Positions 8,182-16,357 are shown, numbered from the stretch's first letter. The stretch is DNA of 24,540 bases from PNKC01 sp039917655 (GCA_039917655.1 JBDSJC010000156.1:1-24540), one strand, 5' to 3'. Made by a program: numbers and translations. The notes: a model not told the origin generated them from the sequence alone.

Positions 8182-9084
8182 GTGACCGAACGGTTTGAGA
8201 TCGTCTTTTTGGGCACAGGTAGCCCGTTGCCGAACCCTGACCGTTGCGGCGCCGGACAGGTGGTGGTTGCTGGTGATACGCACGTCCTGGTGGATTGCGG
8301 GTGGGGTGCGGCGCGGAGGCTGCGGCCCGCGGGCGTGCTCCCTCAGAGTATTGACGTGGCGTTGTTCACCCATATGCACACGGACCACATCACCGATCTG
8401 CCGGACTTTCTGTTCCAGCGATGGACTGGCGGCGCGGCAGTCCCGCTGCGCGTGTTCGGCCCAGAGGGCACACAAGAGATGATCGATGGCTTCCTGATGG
8501 CGTTGCGGAGGGACATCGGTTTCCGGCTGGCGCACCACGGAGACAAGCTGCACGCGGACGGGATCAAGGCAGAGGTCACCGAGGTACCGGCCACGAAATC
8601 TCCGGTGGAGTTCCTCGCTCTTGGTGACCTGCGGATCGAGGCATTCGAAGTCGACCATTTCCCGGTGGTGCCGGCGTTTGGGTATCGCGCGAAATACGAC
8701 GGCCGTTCGGTCGTGCTCTCCGGAGACACGTCCCTTTGCGCGTCGTTGGCCGGAGCGGCGAAGGGGGCAGATTTGCTGGTTTGCGAAGCGATCAACCTGC
8801 CGATGATGGAACAGCGAATTTCGGCGATTCGAGCGATGGGCATGGAGCGCGAGGCGGGACTGCTGAGCGACGTGCCTTCTTACCACATTTCGACGACCGA
8901 GATCGCGCAGCTTGCAGCGGACGCCGGGGTCGGCGAGGTTATCCTCACGCACATCATTCCGCCGGTTGGCAACGACACCTCCCAGGAGGCCGCGTTCATC
9001 AGCGGGATGGGCGAGGTCTACACCGGACCAGTCCGTGTGGCGCGAGACTTGCAGCGGATCTCGATTGCAAAGAGGGGCACCTAA
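8182..9084 (+). CDS. MBL-fold metallo-hydrolase (RNase Z / arylsulfatase-like)
   Basis: About 300 residues from GTG 8182. The fold starts directly with FEIVFLGTGSPLPNP. The metal-binding signature is THMHTDHITD, an HxHxDH motif expected to bind two zinc ions. Later ligand candidates are the Asp of VVLSGDTS, the His of DVPSYHIS and the His of EVILTHIIPP. This pattern resembles the RNase Z-like branch of the superfamily, but the substrate is unknown. An upstream in-frame GTG at 8140 is possible; 8182 is preferred because the domain begins within a few residues of it. TAGAAT at 8119-8124 resembles a -10 box, without a clear -35. The stop TAA overlaps the ATG of the DinB-like gene by one base. 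Confidence 0.87.
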   Translation: MTERFEIVFLGTGSPLPNPDRCGAGQVVVAGDTHVLVDCGWGAARRLRPAGVLPQSIDVALFTHMHTDHITDLPDFLFQRWTGGAAVPLRVFGPEGTQEMIDGFLMALRRDIGFRLAHHGDKLHADGIKAEVTEVPATKSPVEFLALGDLRIEAFEVDHFPVVPAFGYRAKYDGRSVVLSGDTSLCASLAGAAKGADLLVCEAINLPMMEQRISAIRAMGMEREAGLLSDVPSYHISTTEIAQLAADAGVGEVILTHIIPPVGNDTSQEAAFISGMGEVYTGPVRVARDLQRISIAKRGT

Positions 9085-9662
9085 TGTCTGAATCCGAGAT
9101 GTTCGTCCAGTCACTGCGCAACCGTCTGCGAGCGTTGAACACGCTCTGGGAACGGGCGGTCAGTGACCTCACGCTGGGACAGATGAACCACCACGAACGG
9201 GCTGGCGTGCTGCCCATGGCGTTCAGCTTCAGCCACTACATCCGGGCCCAGGACCAATCGGTGAGCGGCGTATTCCGTCACGAGACGCCGCTCTGGATAA
9301 GCGGAGGGTGGGCGGCCAGGGTGGGCCCCACCATTGATGCTTTTGGGCGCGAAGAATCGGTTGAAGAGATGGAAAAGCTAAGCTTCAGCGATCTCGATTC
9401 CTGGCGGGAGTACCAGTCGGCCGTGCTCTCGCGGACAGACGGTATCCTCGACAGCCTCAACGCCGAGGTTCTTGCAGAGGTAGTGATGCCGCAACTACCG
9501 CCCAACATGCAGAACATTTTCTGTGCGCTGGTCATTGGCCTTGGTGCGCCGCTGCGGAAGCTGGACGTTCTGGAGTGCTTCGTCTACCAGCACGGCCTAC
9601 GCCATATGGGCGAGGTGGAGCACGGGCGGGCGTTGGTGGGGCTGAAGGGGATGACGAGCTAG
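9084..9662 (+). CDS. DinB-like four-helix protein
   Basis: This 192-residue protein starts at ATG 9084, with AGAGGGGCACC just upstream. Its helical pattern and histidine placement fit the DinB/YfiT superfamily of metal-binding four-helix proteins: a histidine near residue 51 (FSFSHYIRAQD) and a histidine cluster in HGLRHMGEVEHGR (about 170-182). Members act in thiol-dependent reactions or have unknown roles. It is coupled to the MBL-fold gene by a one-base overlap, which suggests the two act together, but no reaction can be deduced. Homology is weaker than for the TIGR03084-type protein earlier in the window. Confidence 0.7.
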   Translation: MSESEMFVQSLRNRLRALNTLWERAVSDLTLGQMNHHERAGVLPMAFSFSHYIRAQDQSVSGVFRHETPLWISGGWAARVGPTIDAFGREESVEEMEKLSFSDLDSWREYQSAVLSRTDGILDSLNAEVLAEVVMPQLPPNMQNIFCALVIGLGAPLRKLDVLECFVYQHGLRHMGEVEHGRALVGLKGMTS

Positions 9663-10262
9663 GACCCTGGCGCTGATCGTCGGGCGAAGAGTTCCCACCC
9701 TCAACGTATCCGCTACCGGCGATCAGCATCATGCCGCTCAGGGATGCGGCGTTTCCACAGGACGCAGCACTCAAGGGGGCGTCCGGTGTAGTCCCGGATG
9801 TCCCCGCCTATTCTATTGCTCTCATGGCGGCCGAACGAGGCTGACGGGTTCCTCCTCGCCGGCGTATCGAACGGGGAAGGTTGGCAAGCCGGTGCCGGAC
9901 ACAGCGTTCCTGGTCGGCGGCGGTGCGGTGCTGGCCGTGCTGTTCGCGCTGGTTGCCCTCAGGGTGCGGCGGTAAAAGCAGACGTCCTCGCTAGCCGCCG
10001 CGTCGTTCGCGATCGGCGTACGAACGGAGGCGATCCCGCGCTGAAGTGGGCGCAGAGGAGCGGTCACGCATGAGCGATCGGGCGAACTTACCGGGGAGTG
10101 TAGGTTCCGACAACTATTAGATGACGCTGATGCCGGCCAGCGGGCAAATGGGGAGGCGTTTGGTCTGGCGCGGAGCACGGGAGAACGGCAGCCCGGCCAG
10201 CGGAACACCAAGTGCCCTGCGGTTGCTCCTTCGGCCTGCCCGCCCGAAACTTCTAACCAGAT
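9663..10262. other. 600-base intergenic region with inverted repeat, orphan anchor sequence and direct repeat
   Basis: No complete gene is visible. The region holds an 8-bp inverted repeat (GCTGATCG at 9672-9679, CGATCAGC at 9720-9727) downstream of the DinB-like gene, a start-less open frame ending in a membrane anchor (listed separately), and CCGGCCAGCGG repeated at 10133-10143 and 10193-10203, exactly 60 bases apart. The last bases lead into tRNA-Asn. I could not fix a convincing tRNA promoter. Confidence 0.5.
9841..9975 (+). pseudogene. Orphan C-terminal cell-surface anchor sequence (start-less remnant)
   Basis: The frame ending at TAA 9973-9975 reads KPVPDTAFLVGGGAVLAVLF, continues hydrophobic, and ends in LRVRR. 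That is the layout of a surface-protein anchor: an LPxTG-like pentapeptide (VPDTA), a hydrophobic helix and a basic tail. The frame is open back to 9661 but contains no ATG, GTG or TTG start before this segment, and the upstream residues do not look like a protein. It is either a remnant of a lost surface protein or a chance hydrophobic frame. Confidence 0.35.
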
Positions 10263-10337
10263 TCCCCGATAGCTCAATGGTAGAGCACGCGGCTGTTAAC
10301 CGCGGTGTTCGTGGTTCGAGTCCACGTCGGGGAGCCA
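10263..10337 (+). tRNA. tRNA-Asn (anticodon GTT)
   Basis: A full cloverleaf is readable. The acceptor arms are TCCCCGA (10263-10269) and TCGGGGA (10327-10333). The D-arm contains AGCTCAATGGTAGAGC. The anticodon stem CGCGG/CCGCG surrounds the loop CTGTTAA, with anticodon GTT at 10295-10297. The T-arm contains GGTTCGAGTCC. The discriminator is G10334, and CCA is encoded at 10335-10337. Confidence 0.97.
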
Positions 10338-10349
10338 GACTGGTTGCTC

Positions 10350-10400
10350 AGAGCGTGAATCGCTCTTTACGGCCTGCGCGAACCCCGCGCAGGCCGTTTC
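10350..10400 (+). terminator. Tandem hairpins, probable tRNA-Asn terminator
   Basis: The first hairpin is AGAGCG (10350-10355) with CGCTCT (10361-10366), followed by TT. The second has a perfect 12-bp stem, ACGGCCTGCGCG (10369-10380) with CGCGCAGGCCGT (10386-10397), a 5-base loop, and then TTCGT. The T-run is short but the second stem is very stable. On the opposite strand the sequence after the stem is A-rich, so the plus direction fits better. Confidence 0.65.
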
Positions 10401-10674
10401 GTATACGTCGAGGATCAAGGTCCGGTCGCCCATCTGGGCACGGGAAAGAATCGCGCTGATCAGCTCTCTCTTCTCGTACGGCTTCATATGCTTTATCGGA
10501 TGGGGCCCGAGCAGGCGCGGCTCCTTGCACTGCCAGCGCCGCGCGACTATGGGCTGCTGGCGAAGCTATACTCGGCGTATGTCGCTCTCTGGTCTGAATC
10601 TGGAACCTCCCGCCCGGCGGCCCCCTTCGAAGGCCAACGCCATCTTCGGGAGGTGATCTGGCAAGCCTGCGTTC

Positions 10675-10702
10675 TTGACTGGCCCCGTTCCCGGAGTACA
10701 GT
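10675..10702 (+). promoter_or_regulatory. Sigma-70-type promoter ahead of livK
   Basis: The -35 box is TTGACT (10675-10680) and the -10 box is TACAGT (10697-10702), with a 16-base spacer. Transcription would begin near 10709, about 36 bases before the livK start, leaving room for the AAAGAGG ribosome-binding site. It would drive the livKHMGF operon. Confidence 0.5.
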
Positions 10703-10744
10703 CGGCCCTTACCCGTCAATCGATGCACGGAAAGAGGTCGCTCG

Positions 10745-12061
10745 ATGGTTCACCCAGGAAAGCCATTGGTCTATTTTGCTTTTTGCGTAGCCGTTCTGGC
10801 CGCACTTACGGTCGCCTGCGGAGGCGACGACGGTGGCAGCGCAGGAAAAGCCACCCAAGCGCCGGCAAGTCCCGCATCGACAGCATCGGGCGGCAGCGCT
10901 GCGGCAACCCTTCCGCTCGCCAGCGCGAAGATCGTCTTCGGCGCCCCGATCTCGCTCACCGGTTCTACGGCAAAAGAGGGCGCTCAAACCAAAAATGGCT
11001 ACGAGATGTGGGTCGAAGCCGTGAACAAAGCAGGCGGGATACCCGTCGGTGGCAAGCGTTACCTCGTCGATCTAAAGGTCCTCGACGATCAGTCCAGCGG
11101 CGAAACGAGCGCTCAGCTGGCAGAGAAACTGATCAAGGAGGAGAAGGTCAACTTCCTCCTCGGACCATACGGTACAACCCCGACGTTTAACGTCGCGCGC
11201 GTAGCCGAACAGAACGGCATACCGATGGTCGAAGGTAACGGCGCCGCCGAACGCATCTTTAACCAGGGGTATAAGTATACCTTCGGCGTCCTCTCTCCCG
11301 CTTCCAACTACCTGAAGGGAGTACTTGAATTCGCCGCCGCGCAGAACCCTAAGCCGTCCACCACAGCGATTCTCTACGCCGATGACGCCTTCTCTGTTGA
11401 AGTCGCAGAAGCCGCGAAGAAAAAGGCCGAAGAGCTGGGACTGAAGGTCACGTACTTCGAGAAGTACAAGGACAAGGAAACGAACCTCACCGCCCAACTG
11501 ACGGCAGTGAAGAACGCAAACCCCGACCTCGTGGTTAACGCGGGACACCTTCAGGAGGCGATCGCGATCCTGAAGCAGGCCAAGGAGCTCGGCGTGAACC
11601 CGAAATTGTTCGCTTTCTCCGTTGGCCCCGCCCTTCCAGACTTCGTCAACAGCCTCGGCGTCGATGCGAACTACGTGGTGACTGGGAGCCAATGGTCTTC
11701 GGCGGTGAAGTACGACGGCGATGACTACTGGAAAACCGCCCAGAAGTACAGCGACGCGTACAAGGCGAAGTATGGCGAGGAACCCGCTTACCAGGCAGCG
11801 GAATCGACTGCCTGCGGCATCGCCTTCGAAAAGGCCCTCCACGCAGCGAACAGTCTTGAACCGGACAAGGTTCGTGACGCCCTCGCAAAGCTCGATATAA
11901 AGACGTTCTACGGTCCAATTAAGTTTGACTCTCGCGGGGCTAACTTGACCAAGCCGATGGTTGTCGAGCAGATCCAGGCCGGGAAGAAAGTCACCATCTG
12001 GCCGACTGAGGTGGCGAACGCCAAGGGACTATGGCCATCCCCGGAGTGGGGCAAACACTAA
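10745..12061 (+). CDS. livK: Branched-chain amino-acid-type ABC transporter substrate-binding lipoprotein
   Basis: 438 residues. It starts at ATG 10745 with AAAGAGG upstream. The N-terminus is a lipoprotein signal peptide: a hydrophobic stretch ending in the lipobox LTVAC (Cys about 25), then a Gly/Asp- and Ser/Ala-rich linker. The mature part is a periplasmic-binding-protein type I fold: KIVFGAPISLTGSTAKEG, then LIKEEKVNFLLGPYGTTPT, as in Leu/Ile/Val-binding proteins and related receptors for amides or other ligands. It captures substrate outside the membrane for the LivHMGF complex encoded next. The ligand itself cannot be told. A small hairpin (CCCGT 12063-12067, ACGGG 12075-12079) lies in the 61-base gap to livH and could set the excess of binding protein over permease. 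Confidence 0.92.
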   Translation: MVHPGKPLVYFAFCVAVLAALTVACGGDDGGSAGKATQAPASPASTASGGSAAATLPLASAKIVFGAPISLTGSTAKEGAQTKNGYEMWVEAVNKAGGIPVGGKRYLVDLKVLDDQSSGETSAQLAEKLIKEEKVNFLLGPYGTTPTFNVARVAEQNGIPMVEGNGAAERIFNQGYKYTFGVLSPASNYLKGVLEFAAAQNPKPSTTAILYADDAFSVEVAEAAKKKAEELGLKVTYFEKYKDKETNLTAQLTAVKNANPDLVVNAGHLQEAIAILKQAKELGVNPKLFAFSVGPALPDFVNSLGVDANYVVTGSQWSSAVKYDGDDYWKTAQKYSDAYKAKYGEEPAYQAAESTACGIAFEKALHAANSLEPDKVRDALAKLDIKTFYGPIKFDSRGANLTKPMVVEQIQAGKKVTIWPTEVANAKGLWPSPEWGKH

Positions 12062-12122
12062 GCCCGTGGCGCCGACGGGTGAGCGGCCCGCTAACGCCCG
12101 GTAGACGAACTCGGGGGGACCA

Positions 12123-13058
12123 ATGCTCGTCGCTCAGTACGCCATCAACGGCCTGCTTGTCGGGGCGGTGTTTGCACTCATCGGGCTCGGCTTCTCGCTC
12201 GTCTGGGGCATTCTCAACATCATCAACCTCGCGCATGCCGCTTTCATCATGCTGGGCGCTTACTTCACCTGGATGCTCGTTGAGCACGCTTCCATCGACC
12301 CGCTGCTCACCGTACCGATCGTTGCCCTCATCCTGTTCGCCATCGGCTATGCGATGCAACGAGGCTTGCTCAATCTGGTCATGCGCGCGCCGCTGCTCAC
12401 AACCTTCCTGCTCACCTTTGGACTCGAAACGCTGATCCTCAACCTTGGACAGCGCATTTGGAGCGCCGACACGCGTTCAGTGCCCGTCGCGTATTCCGGC
12501 AAAGGCATCGTACTGACCTCGAGTGGCATCGACTTCGGCCGACCGGGGATGGAAGCCAGCGTGGTCGTCCCCTTCGTGGCGCTCATCGCCTGTGGGATTG
12601 CACTGGGCCTCTTCGTGGCTACTTTCCTGCTCATGGAACGTACGCGCTCCGGACGCGCCATCCGTGCGGTCGGAGCAGACATCACCGCTGCGCGGTTAAT
12701 GGGTATAGACATTGGCCACACCTACGCATTGACCTTCGGGGTGAGCGCAGCGCTGGCGGGCGCCGCCGGTTCACTTATAGCAATGCAACAGGGATTCTCG
12801 CCCGCGACCTTTGGCGCGTTCAATATCCGGGCCTTCATCGTCGTCATTCTGGGCGGTCTCGGGAGCGTCCCCGGCGTGCTGGCGGGCGGATTGGTCTTTG
12901 GACTAATCGACCAGTTCAGCCAGGCGCCTTTGCCCGGAGGCGGGATATTTGGTTGGTCGTCACTCGCACGGATAAAGGATGTGATCTTCTTCGTCGTCCT
13001 ACTGATCGTCCTGATCCTGCGGCCAACCGGGCTCTTGGGGCGCGAGGGCTACCGTTGA
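12123..13058 (+). CDS. livH: Branched-chain amino-acid-type ABC transporter permease LivH
   Basis: 311 residues, multi-spanning. It starts at ATG 12123 with GGGGGGA upstream. The LivH signature is clear: NGLLVGAVFALIGLGFSLVW, then NIINLAHAAFIMLGAY near the N-terminus, and FVVILGGLGSVPG (approximately) in the cytoplasmic loop near the C-terminus that contacts the ATPases. It forms the membrane channel with LivM. Its stop overlaps the TTG start of livM as TTGA, so the two subunits are translated together. Confidence 0.93.
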   Translation: MLVAQYAINGLLVGAVFALIGLGFSLVWGILNIINLAHAAFIMLGAYFTWMLVEHASIDPLLTVPIVALILFAIGYAMQRGLLNLVMRAPLLTTFLLTFGLETLILNLGQRIWSADTRSVPVAYSGKGIVLTSSGIDFGRPGMEASVVVPFVALIACGIALGLFVATFLLMERTRSGRAIRAVGADITAARLMGIDIGHTYALTFGVSAALAGAAGSLIAMQQGFSPATFGAFNIRAFIVVILGGLGSVPGVLAGGLVFGLIDQFSQAPLPGGGIFGWSSLARIKDVIFFVVLLIVLILRPTGLLGREGYR

Positions 13059-14131
13059 ACGCCAACACGGTCATCTTCGCCGCCGTGGTCGCGCTCGGTT
13101 TGCTAACGGCTCGAAGGACGCCCCGTGCATGGGAACGCCTGGTCCCTCTAGCGTTGCTCGCAACTTTGCTCCTCATGGCACCACGATTCAGCGATAACCT
13201 CGCAGTCCTAACGCCGGTGTTCATTGGGGCGCTGTTGGGGCTAGGCTGGAATCTCATCGGTGGCTACACCGGCTACGGCTCATTCGGCCAGGTCGCGTTT
13301 TTCGGTATCGGCGCATACGCGATGGCGGCTTCGATAGCCCAGACCGAAAGTTTTCTCGCATTGCCCGCCGCTGTTGGCCTGCTTATCGCAGGAGTCGTCA
13401 GCGGTCTCTACGCGCTCGTCATCGGGTTACCCGTGCTGCGACTGCGCGGCCACTACTTCGCAATTTCAACCCTGACGTTCGCGATCGCCACGCAGCAGCT
13501 CGTCAAGAACCTCGACTTCCTCGGGGGTACCTCCGGCATTTCCACACCCATCATCCGGAAGCAACAGTTGTTGTTTATGGACTTGGACCGCGACACCTAC
13601 TTCTACTTCCTGGGCTTCATCCTCACTGCGGCCGCGATTCTCGTCACGTGGGTGGTTTCGCGTTCTAAGTTCGGCTACGGCCTTCAGGCGATCCGTGAAA
13701 ACGAGGACGCCGCGGCGTCGATGGGTGTCGATACGACGCGCTACAAGCTACAGGCTTTCGTCCTCGCCGCGGTGATCACCGGCGTGGCCGGGGCACTCCA
13801 GGCGTACCTGCGTTCGGGCGTAAGTCCGGAGGATGATGGCGTTTTTCAGACTCGTTTCAACCTTCTTCCGCTCATCATCCCGCTCATCGGAGGCGTCGGC
13901 ACTGTTTGGGGTCCGCTGATTGGAGCGTTCGCATTCCTGGGCATCGAACACGTGCTCACGAGCGCCAGCGGTTCCTCGACCTTCGTCCAGGATTGGGAGC
14001 GCGTTATCACCGGAGCAATCATCGTGCTTGTGGTCTTGTTCCTCCCGCGCGGGCTGGTGCAGCTCGTCGGTTCGCGCGGCCCGAAGGGATGGCGTGTCTT
14101 TGTCGAAAACATCAAAGCGACTCGCGTATGA
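13055..14131 (+). CDS. livM: Branched-chain amino-acid-type ABC transporter permease LivM
   Basis: 358 residues from TTG 13055, which overlaps the livH stop (TTGA) and has GAGGG upstream. The same frame is open much further upstream, inside livH, but that part is not coding. Conserved LivM segments include NLIGGYTGYGSFGQVAFFGI, LRLRGHYFAISTLTFA and the EAA-like loop SPEDDGVFQTRFNLLPLIIP then GGVGTVWGPLIGA. It is multi-spanning, with a basic C-terminus. It is the second permease subunit of the Liv transporter; its stop overlaps livG as ATGA. Confidence 0.92.
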   Translation: MNANTVIFAAVVALGLLTARRTPRAWERLVPLALLATLLLMAPRFSDNLAVLTPVFIGALLGLGWNLIGGYTGYGSFGQVAFFGIGAYAMAASIAQTESFLALPAAVGLLIAGVVSGLYALVIGLPVLRLRGHYFAISTLTFAIATQQLVKNLDFLGGTSGISTPIIRKQQLLFMDLDRDTYFYFLGFILTAAAILVTWVVSRSKFGYGLQAIRENEDAAASMGVDTTRYKLQAFVLAAVITGVAGALQAYLRSGVSPEDDGVFQTRFNLLPLIIPLIGGVGTVWGPLIGAFAFLGIEHVLTSASGSSTFVQDWERVITGAIIVLVVLFLPRGLVQLVGSRGPKGWRVFVENIKATRV

Positions 14132-14910
14132 CCGGCGATGCCCCGGCCGTTGAGAACATTCTGGAAGTGCACGATGTGCGCCGTGTATTCGGCGGGGTGG
14201 TCGCGCTCGCCGGAATATCGCTAGCGGTACCCAAGGGCAAGGTTGTGGGACTAATCGGGCCAAATGGATCTGGAAAGACCACCCTCGTAAACGTCATCTC
14301 CGGCATGCTTCGCCCCACCTCCGGCACGGTGCAGTTGAAAGGGAAGACCATTTCAGGGCTTCCAACCCACCGGATCGCGAAAATGGGTCTTTCCCGCACC
14401 TTCCAGGTAGTACGTCCGTTCACGAACATGACCGTGCTGGAGAACGTCGCCATCGGCGCGATGTTCGGAGGGGCAGACGGTGGCCACTCCGCGGCTGCCG
14501 CGATGCAGGTCGCCCGCACAGTGCTTGACCGCGTTGGCCTTGGGTCACGCGCTGATGCGCCAGCCGAGGAACTCACGGTGATGGGACGAAAACGGCTTGA
14601 GTTGGCGCGCGCGCTCGCCTCTGGGCCGGACGTCCTTTTGCTTGACGAGGTCCTCGCTGGCCTCCGTTCCAGCGAACTTGAGGAAGCAATCTCGCTGGTG
14701 CGTTCTGTCTCGGAAAGCGGGGTGACCATTCTCATCATCGAGCACGTCCTTCGGGTTATCGTCTCTCTTTGCGACCAAATCGTGGTCATCAACCGTGGAC
14801 AGAAGATTGCGGAAGGTGTGCCAGACGTCGTGATGCGCAACCAGGCGGTCATCGACGCCTACCTCGGCCACCGCGCCTCCACCCGCCACAACGGGCCCAC
14901 CTTTGCTTGA
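14128..14910 (+). CDS. livG: Branched-chain amino-acid-type ABC transporter ATPase LivG
   Basis: 260 residues from ATG 14128 (ATGA overlap with livM). Walker A is GPNGSGKTT (about 44-52). The LivG-typical segment GLSRTFQVVRPFTNMTVLEN follows. Walker B is VLLLDEVLAGL (Asp about 173, catalytic Glu 174). The switch histidine is in IIEHVL. The ABC signature, usually LSxGQ, reads LTVMGRKRLELARAL here, a divergence I recall from other LivG proteins. It hydrolyses ATP at the cytoplasmic face to power uptake. Its end overlaps the livF start by 8 bases. Confidence 0.93.
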   Translation: MTGDAPAVENILEVHDVRRVFGGVVALAGISLAVPKGKVVGLIGPNGSGKTTLVNVISGMLRPTSGTVQLKGKTISGLPTHRIAKMGLSRTFQVVRPFTNMTVLENVAIGAMFGGADGGHSAAAAMQVARTVLDRVGLGSRADAPAEELTVMGRKRLELARALASGPDVLLLDEVLAGLRSSELEEAISLVRSVSESGVTILIIEHVLRVIVSLCDQIVVINRGQKIAEGVPDVVMRNQAVIDAYLGHRASTRHNGPTFA

Positions 14911-15607
14911 AGTCGAACACCTCGACGCAGCCTATGGCGATACCCAGGTCCTCTGGGACGTTTCCCTCAACGTTCGCCAGGCCGAGATCGTGGCGCTGGT
15001 CGGCAGCAACGGCGCCGGAAAGACAACGCTCCTTTCAACCATCTCCGGCCTCATGCACCCTCGCCGCGGCCGGATTCGTTTCGACGGCACGGACATCACT
15101 CGCTGGTCGCCCAAGGAGTGCGTCCGTCACGGTCTTGTTCACGTTCCGGAAGGCCGGCGGCTCTTCCCCGCACTCACCGTCCGCGAAAACCTTGACCTCG
15201 GCGCATTTCAACGTAGAGACGCAAGTGCGATCCGCCGCGACCTGGACCGCGTTTTCGCCCTCTTCCCGATCCTCCTTGAGCGGCAGAAGCAATTGACGGG
15301 CAATCTCTCGGGTGGGGAGCAGCAGATGTGTGCCATCGGCCGTGGACTTATGGCGTCGCCTCGCATGCTGATGATCGACGAACTCTCACTTGGCCTGGCG
15401 CCGATAATCGTTGAACAGCTACTGGACGTGCTCCGCCAGATAGCGAACTCCGGCACCACGCTCCTCATCGTCGAACAGGATGTCGAGAGCGCCCTGAGCA
15501 TCGCCGCCCGGGGCTACGTACTCGAAGCCGGGGAGCTTCGCTTCGAGGGCTCTGCTTCGGATATGCTCAGCAGCCCTGAGGTCCGAAAGGCCTATCTCGG
15601 GGTCTAA
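14903..15607 (+). CDS. livF: Branched-chain amino-acid-type ABC transporter ATPase LivF
   Basis: 234 residues from TTG 14903, overlapping the livG stop by 8 bases (TTGCTTGA). Walker A is GSNGAGKTT (about 34-42). The LivF motif VPEGRRLFPALTVREN is present. The ABC signature is the canonical NLSGGEQQM. Walker B is MLMIDELSLGLAP, and the switch histidine position reads IVEQDV, with Gln as is typical for LivF. It is the second ATPase of the transporter and the last gene of the liv unit. No terminator is visible: its stop is followed two bases later by the decayed domain sequence. Confidence 0.93.
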   Translation: MLEVEHLDAAYGDTQVLWDVSLNVRQAEIVALVGSNGAGKTTLLSTISGLMHPRRGRIRFDGTDITRWSPKECVRHGLVHVPEGRRLFPALTVRENLDLGAFQRRDASAIRRDLDRVFALFPILLERQKQLTGNLSGGEQQMCAIGRGLMASPRMLMIDELSLGLAPIIVEQLLDVLRQIANSGTTLLIVEQDVESALSIAARGYVLEAGELRFEGSASDMLSSPEVRKAYLGV

Positions 15608-15608
15608 A

Positions 15609-16163
15609 AGTGTCAAGAGACAGTTCATCAACGACGATTCCTCGGCGGTTACATACTCGGGCCACTGGCCACTCACGCTGAATGGACAACGCATCCTTGG
15701 TACGACTACCGCTTCCGTCGCCACAGGCGCTAATTTCATGTATGACCCGCCGATTCGTCCGAAGACGCTTGTCTGGATTACTTCGAAAACGATCAGGGGA
15801 GGGAAGGCATCCGTCAGCGTCTGTGGCGCTGCACCGCTTGTCGTGGATCTCCGCCGGGCTCGATGCCCGTCTCGAGTTCCTGTACACGGTTCCGGTGGTG
15901 TGCGCATCACCCATGTTCAAGGTCACCGTTGTGTCGCCACCGACACTCTCGTTTGGAGGTGAGGTGTCTGTCGATGGCATAGAGACGATGCCTCGCTAGG
16001 AGCGGTCGCCGGGCGCCCGCCGCAAGGGCGCTCGTTCGATGACCATTGCCGGGTGGCGTTGGTGTCGGGATTGGTGTACGGACCACATACGGTGCGGGTG
16101 CAGGTCGTTTCCGACCCGTTTTTCCGGTTGCCGGTGGTGATCGACGGATTCGAAACGCGCTGA
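15609..16163 (+). pseudogene. Frameshifted remnants of a repeated beta-sandwich (carbohydrate-binding-like) domain
   Basis: From 15609 one frame reads FINDDSSAVTYSGHWPL, then TTTASVATGANFMY, then LVWITSKTIRGGKASVSV and PLVVDL (to about 15855). The domain then continues in the frame one base later: ARLEFLYTVPVV, then MFKVTVVSPPTLSF and EVSVDGIET, stop at 15997-15999. Joined, this fits a common secreted-protein domain of the form DDxxxxxxYSGxW ... RGxAxVxVDG ... VDL ... HTxxVxV ... VxVDxxE. A second C-terminal piece follows at about 16035-16163: LVYGPHTVRVQVVSDPF, then PVVIDGFETR. No start codon or signal peptide is found. This is probably the decayed end of an exported multidomain protein. Confidence 0.6.
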
Positions 16164-16334
16164 GAGGCACTCGCGCAAACCGGGGCTGACCCGATCAGGG
16201 GGACACCTTTCTCAGGCCGCTGTGCGCTTGCAAGGCACGTCGAAGCATCCACCAAGTGGTTGGGACCCGAGACGAGCGTCGGGGAGCCAACTCACCCTTT
16301 TGGAAGTACCGCCGCACGAGCGCGGTCTGCGCCG

Positions 16335-16350
16335 CTTACCGCGCGGTAAG
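16335..16350. promoter_or_regulatory. Perfect 16-bp palindrome, probable operator
   Basis: CTTACCGCGCGGTAAG is its own reverse complement. It ends 7 bases before the -35 box of the promoter that precedes the 101-residue gene, the usual place for an activator or repressor dimer. No cognate regulator is encoded next to it in this window. The half-site CGGTAA also occurs in the GTTAC array upstream of the DUF2171 gene. Confidence 0.5.
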
Positions 16351-16357
16351 GAAACTC

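Larger units (their letters stand above)
10338..10744. other. Intergenic region between tRNA-Asn and livK
   Basis: These 407 bases hold two tandem hairpins after the tRNA and a promoter candidate ahead of livK, both listed separately. Two divergent open frames meet at 10487/10488, but the minus-strand one runs antisense through the hairpins and the tRNA, and the plus-strand one runs into livK in another frame. I do not accept either as a gene. Confidence 0.5.

Noticed and set aside
7345..9114. Minus-strand open frame of 589 codons opposite the DUF2171 and MBL-fold genes
   Set aside because: It is antisense to two recognisable genes and a terminator. Its product is rich in Arg/His/Pro with no family motif, as expected of a GC-rich shadow frame.
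10121..10459. Plus-strand 112-codon frame across tRNA-Asn
   Set aside because: It runs through the tRNA and both terminator hairpins and has no protein-like features.
10296..10487. Minus-strand 63-codon frame next to tRNA-Asn
   Set aside because: Its C-terminus (PDVDSNHEHRG) is the antisense translation of the tRNA, a known annotation artefact. Its middle is the reverse of the terminator hairpin, and no ribosome-binding site is visible.
10488..10790. Plus-strand 100-codon frame ahead of livK
   Set aside because: It runs through the likely livK promoter and into livK in another frame. It has no recognised motif and no ribosome-binding site.
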